Shown in pieces: positions 60,110-64,000 of a DNA stretch of 64,000 nt. Each line of letters begins with the position of its first letter. Positions within the stretch are counted from its first letter, which is position 1. Where the stretch lies: NCBI GenBank assembly GCA_021014325.1, contig JAJGQC010000731.1, positions 1 to 64,000 on the forward strand. Reading direction: 5' to 3'. The stretch is from Plazaster borealis (Eukaryota; Echinodermata; Asteroidea; Forcipulatida; Labidiasteridae). The notes under the pieces are model-generated. The model was not told the origin of the DNA, did not search any database, and saw only the letters and a list, made by a program, of their open reading frames with translations. A program made the position numbers and the translations under genes.

Positions 60110-60234
60110 TGCGTGGAACTGGGAGAATGGAGAGCGAGTAAATACGTTCACACATCTCAACCCTAAAGACACCAAATTAACGTCAATGGATATACTCAAC
60201 TCTCACGACATCTCACTCCTCATGACTGGTAGTG
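60110..60234 (+). CDS. RPTOR: Raptor exon 7 of 8 seen (WD40)
   Basis: 125-bp exon after tctcgatag, donor g/gtgagt. It encodes AWNWENGERVNTFTHLNPKD, TKLTSMDILNSHDISLLMTG and S, equivalent to human FWDWEKGEKLDYFHNGNPRY, TRVTAMEYLNGQDCSLLLTA. The blade pattern (W-x-W strand end, turn, then LLxTG) is typical of WD repeats. Frame intact; it leaves phase 1, which the next exon completes to Asp. Confidence 0.92.
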
Positions 60235-61068
60235 GTGAGTATCTGATTCCATGGTACCTTGCTAGCGGCTAAACACTGAACTGCAGATAGGTCTGTAATA
60301 AGCAGGCATGATGTTCTTCCTACTTCAGTCTGATTTCCATTTTTTTTTACTCTTGGAAAAATCAGAAAAATTGTGATTAAATAACCTGAAAAGTCTATTA
60401 AACCTTACACCATGTGTACATGTAGGTCAGCCCTTGTACTCGACGTTACTACTTTTTTTCCAAGGACCAAAAATCATGCCTGAATAAGGCATTTGTGAGT
60501 TAGATTAAAGTAATGTCTGGTTCAATGACTTGCTTATTAATAATAATCAGGCGTGCGATTTCTCAGGTTTTTTTTCCTGATTTCAGGATTTTCTCAAACC
60601 TTAAGGTTTCTTGAAAGAAGTAAAAGCTGTCATGAATTGTCCACATTATGTCCAAACCTGTAGTTTTGTATTTCTGGTGATGCACAGAGTCTGTAAACCT
60701 CCTGAATTGTAAACATCTGTGAGTTTCTGGTTGTAGAATAAGTGGTGAACCCTGGCCCGCAAGCCAGTTTTCAGGAATGTTCACATTCATCCATTTTCAC
60801 CCCTGAACCCATGAGCCTGTAAATGTCCTGAATTGTAAACATCTGGGTGTTTCTGGGTGTAGAATGAGTGGTAAACCCAGGCCAGCAAATTACTTTTTAT
60901 TAATTTTCACATCTGTCTAATCTCAACCCTGAATAATGGACATTTATATTGTGCAATACCTATATAAATACAGGTATACTCTACTGCGCAATAAATAACG
61001 ACAAATACAGAGAAAAAAATTACTCTTGCTAGAAACGTGAAACAAATGGTTTACTCACAACTTACAGC
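60235..61068 (+). other. Intron with repeat fragments
   Basis: Includes a fragment shared with 38,370 (cctgatttcaggattttctc at about 60,577) and the tandem duplication at 60,689-60,945. No extra exon seen. Confidence 0.55.
60689..60945. repeat. Tandem duplication of a ~125-bp unit
   Basis: Units at 60,689-60,813 and 60,814-60,945 share cctgaattgtaaacatctg, gtttctgg.tgtagaat.agtggt.aaccc and a cattttcac..ctgaa end with ~80% identity. Confidence 0.8.
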
Positions 61069-61439
61069 TTAAAGGCACTGTACACGTTTGGTAATTACTC
61101 AAAATATATATTAGCGTAAAAACTGACTTGGTAATGAGCAACAGAGAGCTGTTGATAGTATAAAACATTGTGAGAAACGACTCCCTCTGAAGTAACGTAG
61201 TTTTGAGAAAGAGGTAATTTCTCACTAAAATAATAAAAACTTCTTGCAAGAAGTTTTTATTCCTAACTGAAAACCCAAATTTGTACAACAAGGGTGTAAT
61301 TTCTTTCATCATTTTCTTGCAACTTCGATGACCAATTGAGCCCAAATTTTCACAGGCTTGTTATTTTATGCATGTGTTGGGATACAACAAATGAGAACAC
61401 TGGTCTTTGACAATTACCAAACGTGTACAATGCCTTTAA
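61069..61439. mobile_element. TTAA-flanked MITE, copy 2 (371 bp)
   Basis: Begins ttaaaggcactgtacacgtt and ends acgtgtacaatgcctttaa, same family and same orientation as 43,197-43,579. In the centre a short perfect hairpin (aaaacttcttgc / gcaagaagtttt) replaces the corresponding part of copy 1. Confidence 0.9.
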
Positions 61440-61962
61440 ATTTGAATTCTTCAGACTTAAATAATAATAATAATAAAGAGACATTTATAAAGCGCAAACA
61501 GTTGCAGATCGGCTCTGTCTCAAGGCGCTAAATACAAGCAAATGGATTAAACAAAATAAATTAATAACAACGATACAAAAATACTGTTTCAAAAGATGAG
61601 TCTTAAGGCGAGACTTGAACAGCTTGATGGTCGACGACTCCCTGATGATCGGTGGCAGGCTGTTCCAAAGTGTTGGTGCTGAATGCTCTACCACCATACG
61701 AACAAGTCCGTGGAGGAGGGGAAGGTTGATGCAGAAGATTGAGGGATGAAGACCGCAGGTGTCGAGTAGGCCTACTATAGAGACAGTTGCTATGTCAAAT
61801 GGTCGGGTCAAGCTTTTGTATCAAATTCTCCAGATGAGCCAACCCTGGTACCAATGTGCGATAACACAATCATTCAAAAATTGTGTATAGGTGTTTGCCA
61901 TCTCTTACGTTAATTACGCAGAAGCTTGCCCTGAATCATTTGACATAGCAACTGTCAATATA
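61438..61962. mobile_element. Palindrome-ended MITE interrupted by a LINE tail
   Basis: 61,438-61,460 (aatttgaattcttcagactt) and 61,776-61,962 (tagagacagttgctatgtca ... tgacatagcaactgtcaata) together correspond to the uninterrupted element at 54,359-54,579. The 61,461-61,775 LINE end is inserted within the left arm. The extreme right end is missing where the next MITE begins. Confidence 0.82.
61461..61775 (-). mobile_element. 3' end of an L2-like LINE, minus strand
   Basis: The minus-strand frame shows HSAPTLWNSLPPIIRESSTI and KLFKSRLKTHLLKQYF, the standard C-terminal end of L2/CR1-type reverse transcriptases. A gcgctttataaatgtctc 3' UTR and an (att)n tail follow at 61,461-61,480. Only the last ~90 codons remain. 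Confidence 0.85.
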
Positions 61963-61967
61963 GGGCC

Positions 61968-62147
61968 CTGGGCCCAATTTCATGGAGGTGATTAAGCAGA
62001 AATTATTGCTTAAAAATTTTCTGCTAAGCAGAATTGAGCAGGATACCAGTCACAAGTTGTACATGTGACATGGTAGTTTGGCCGGTAACCTTATTATGGT
62101 AAGCATACATTTGTTGTGCTTAAGCAGCTCTATGAAAATGGGCCCAG
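61968..62147. mobile_element. GGGCCC-family MITE, complete (180 bp)
   Basis: Left end ctgggcccaatttcatgg, right end ctatgaaaatgggcccag, inverted. Internal ttaagcagaaatta, aagcagaattgagcagga and taccagtcacaa are typical of the family. It abuts the truncated MITE to its left, 70 bp before the next Raptor exon. Confidence 0.88.
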
Positions 62148-62217
62148 GTCAATCTGAAACGAGCTAGTGAAGCTGATAACAAGATGATCATTTGTGTGTA
62201 TGTGTTTGTATTTTCAG

Positions 62218-62328
62218 ATGATGGTGCTGTACAGATATGGCGTAACTATTTACCCAATAATAATGATAGTGATGTGGAGCTAGTGTCGTCATGGCATGCC
62301 CTGTCAGACATGCTGCCCTCGGTCAAAG
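62218..62328 (+). CDS. RPTOR: Raptor exon 8 of 8 seen (WD40)
   Basis: 111-bp exon, acceptor gtattttcag, donor aaag/gtatgt, phase 1 in and phase 1 out. It encodes DDGAVQIWRNYLPNNNDSDV and ELVSSWHALSDMLPSVK, matching human Raptor DDGAIRVWKNFADLEKNPEM and VTAWQGLSDMLPTTRG. DDGAxxxW is the closing strand of a WD repeat. Intact. The remaining C-terminal WD40 exons would lie to the right. In this window the following intron is occupied by a virus-like or transposon-like element. Confidence 0.93.
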
Positions 62329-62386
62329 GTATGTAAAATACGTCAACAAAACAAATCATAAAAGATGGAGTAGTAGGAACAATGGG

Positions 62387-62606
62387 GGTTCTGGACCACC
62401 TTGCTTGGGGTATATACAAATAGAGCACATGGGGTTTGCTCCCAGCTTTTTTGATAGGGCTCGCCCCGCTCTCTTGGTGGGCTGCTGGTTCTAGACCACT
62501 TTTGGGTTGGGGTATATATACAAATAGAGCACATGGGGTTCTACTAAATTTTCGTATACGAAAATTAGGTTTTAATAGGGCTCGCCCCGCTCTCTTGGCG
62601 GGCTCG
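62387..62606. repeat. Two direct repeats (100-120 bp) at the element edge
   Basis: Copies begin at 62,387 and 62,487 with ggttct(g/a)gaccac, followed by ggggtatata.acaaatagag, cacatgggg and, at their ends, atagggctcgccccgctctc ttgg.gggct. Copy 2 has an extra palindromic segment. They lie between Raptor exon 8 and the minus-strand coding block, probably the terminal or regulatory part of the mobile element. Confidence 0.85.
62547..62566. other. Perfect 20-bp palindrome
   Basis: aattttcgtatacgaaaatt is exactly self-complementary. Its TTTCGT...ACGAAA core is echoed in the hairpin at 62,639-62,662, suggesting a protein-binding site pair or a hairpin used by the element. Confidence 0.85.
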
Positions 62607-62638
62607 ACCCACAGCCAGCGACCCCCAACCTTAACGCT

Positions 62639-62662
62639 TCAACTTTCGTCTATGAAAGTTGA
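62639..62662. terminator. Hairpin downstream of minus-strand frames
   Basis: tcaactttc and gaaagttga form a 9-bp perfect stem with a 6-base loop (gtctat). It lies ~135 bp beyond the stop codon of the minus-strand frame at 62,796. A role in 3'-end formation is only inferred. Confidence 0.4.
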
Positions 62663-62795
62663 ACACGATGGAGTGTAGCACGGTATACACAATGAGTGAA
62701 CCCAACTGTAGACGTTTACGTTTGTGAATAACTGGGTGGAGGTTCGTTAAGTTTGCTACCACGGCTGAATTTAAAACTGGCAAAGCAACCGCACT

Positions 62796-63350
62796 TTATT
62801 TCAGTGTCGTTGCCGCAAGCTCTTTCATTATTGAAGCTCGGGCTTCGGCCATCAGCTCGTTTTTTGCTACTTCGTTGGTTTGAGCTGCGTATACTTTGCG
62901 GCTTTTTTTCTGAATATCAGCTTTTATTTGTCGATATTTATTTATTTCGTTTATTACGAGCTTGAACTCTTCAGGGGAGATGTGCCCATCTTGTAGCGCT
63001 TGTGAGATCACATCTGAAACGCTGTTGAGCTTAGATAGAGCGAGAACACGAATCTCATCGTGTTTTTAGCTTTTACAAGGAGCCGCCGAGAGACGAACTT
63101 ACCGGCAATACCGGCAAGACCACAAACACCTGCAGCTGCTTCAAGTGCAATGACAATAGGCGCAGCTATAATTGTGGAGAGCAATCCTACACCAGTAGCT
63201 CCCATTCCAAGGCATGATAGAATCAACACTGTGTCAATACCATCAACGATATTGATAGATCTACGGTACTTTTGTACAGCTTACTTCTGTCTTCTATCTC
63301 TTTTCAAGTTTGCGTTCGAGGTTGCGGATTTCAGTCAGGCGATAATTAGA
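62796..63350 (-). pseudogene. Decayed hydrophobic/coiled protein of a mobile or virus-like element
   Basis: Reading right to left, the block shows a polar helix (NYRLTEIRNLERKLEK, from ~63,347), then a glycine-rich hydrophobic segment with GMGATGVGLLSTIIAAPIVI (63,215-63,130), a basic stretch, and a helical Lys/Glu-rich end with ISPEEFKLVINEINKYRQ ending at a stop at 62,796. These parts lie in different frames: breaks near 63,290-63,250 and in an A run near 63,065-63,072 separate them, so the copy is inactive. The hydrophobic segment could span a membrane. I recall similar multicopy uncharacterised proteins in invertebrate genomes but cannot name the family. A Polinton/adintovirus-type element is one possibility. 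Confidence 0.6.
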
Positions 63351-63393
63351 GGCTGTGTTGTTGTCCTCAGGCTCAGGAACGGGTTACAATCGC

Positions 63394-63998
63394 TCAGTTG
63401 TTTCGATGGTAGGAGCTGTTGGTTTTTTTGGGATTTTCTCGAATTTCAAGCACAACAGTTATGGGTTTGCTATGGTTTTGTAGCAACAGGTTATGTTTAT
63501 CTAACGCGCGAAGGTTCAATTGATGTATGTGCCCAACTTCAAGTTTTTTGTACATAGAACAAATAGGATTAATGTTTATAACACCTTTGGGTGCGGCTGG
63601 GGTTATGGCTAGTAGTGTTGAAGGAGCGCCATCAACGATGTTGGAGGTTGTAGAAAGTTGATCGAGGTGTATGTATACCCACTTGTGAATATCGAAGTTA
63701 GAGGGTCTGTCTCCTCGTATTTCCCATTAATCCAACCTTTTTCGCTGATACCCAACAGGCGGCGTATATCAGAGGGTATTTTTAAGGCTCCGCCCGTTGG
63801 AATGCTGAACATGACTAGATTTGTTGCTTTATCTATCTCGACCGATACTTGGGGCAGCTCTTTTGTGAACAGATTTTGTAGGTATTCAAAGGTATATAAT
63901 CCAGCAGGGATCATAATCTTTCGAGGTTTATCATCCAAGTTAGAACGCCACAAAATTCCAGCTGAATGCCCAATATTTCGATGGCTAACCTCATAATG
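63394..63998 (-). pseudogene. Uncharacterised element protein, frameshifted, cut by window edge
   Basis: The minus-strand frame is open from the window edge, with IPAGLYTFEYLQNLF near 63,915 and a LLGISEKGW motif near 63,740, to a stop at 63,609. Around 63,640-63,660 the coding signal moves to another frame that continues (DGAPSTLLAITPAAPKG; HNLLLQNHSKPITVVLEI) to a stop at 63,394. A single base change accounts for the shift. The 5' end lies beyond the window. It is upstream of the hydrophobic protein on the same strand, so the two were probably neighbouring genes of one element. The fold resembles no enzyme I recognise; a structural role is only a guess. Confidence 0.6.
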
Positions 63999-64000
63999 CA

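Overview
The window looks like nuclear DNA of a deuterostome invertebrate, most likely an echinoderm and perhaps a sea star. It has spliced animal genes with GT-AG introns, many small inverted-repeat transposons, tRNA-derived SINEs and L2/CR1-like LINE 3' ends. The TTAAAGGCAC-ended and GGGCCCAATTTCAT-ended repeat families are ones I associate from memory with echinoderm genomes. The species cannot be fixed from the sequence. No bacterial-style operon, CRISPR array or rRNA is present.

Layout: 1-33,667 is one head-to-tail satellite array of about 45 units. Full units are ~900 bp, each itself an old degenerate dimer, mixed with recurrent ~414 bp and ~780-798 bp deletion forms that build higher-order repeats. 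The array runs off the left edge and stops abruptly at ~33,667. From there to 42 kb there is gene-poor, repeat-rich DNA, including a 448-bp foldback element with a perfect 9-bp target duplication. 42.1-43.05 kb holds the last two exons of a mitochondrial enoyl-CoA delta isomerase (ECI1-like). 44.5-45.5 kb is an interstitial, degenerate telomere-type (CCCTAA)n array in four blocks. 45.8-50.6 kb carries five central exons of an exportin-6-like gene, and 55.26-62.33 kb carries eight exons of Raptor (RPTOR) reaching into its WD40 domain. 62.4-64.0 kb is the edge of a decayed, virus-like or transposon-like element on the minus strand.

All three cellular genes are on the + strand, keep introns, and are incomplete. 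ECI1 lacks its 5' exons, exportin-6 lacks both ends, and Raptor lacks its N-terminal two thirds. Each also carries coding damage: a 1-bp frameshift in ECI1, an 8-bp tandem duplication in exportin-6, and a frameshift plus an in-frame TAG at a conserved Trp in Raptor. Two further exon junctions do not match in phase. The simplest reading is a subtelomere-like patchwork of unprocessed, truncated gene copies beside a satellite and telomere-like repeats. A misassembled or poorly polished contig is the main alternative, and read-level evidence would separate the two.

Introns are packed with MITEs, SINEs and LINE ends, some nested. I find no complete, clearly functional gene in the window. I also find no evidence that the many short open frames inside the satellite are genes.
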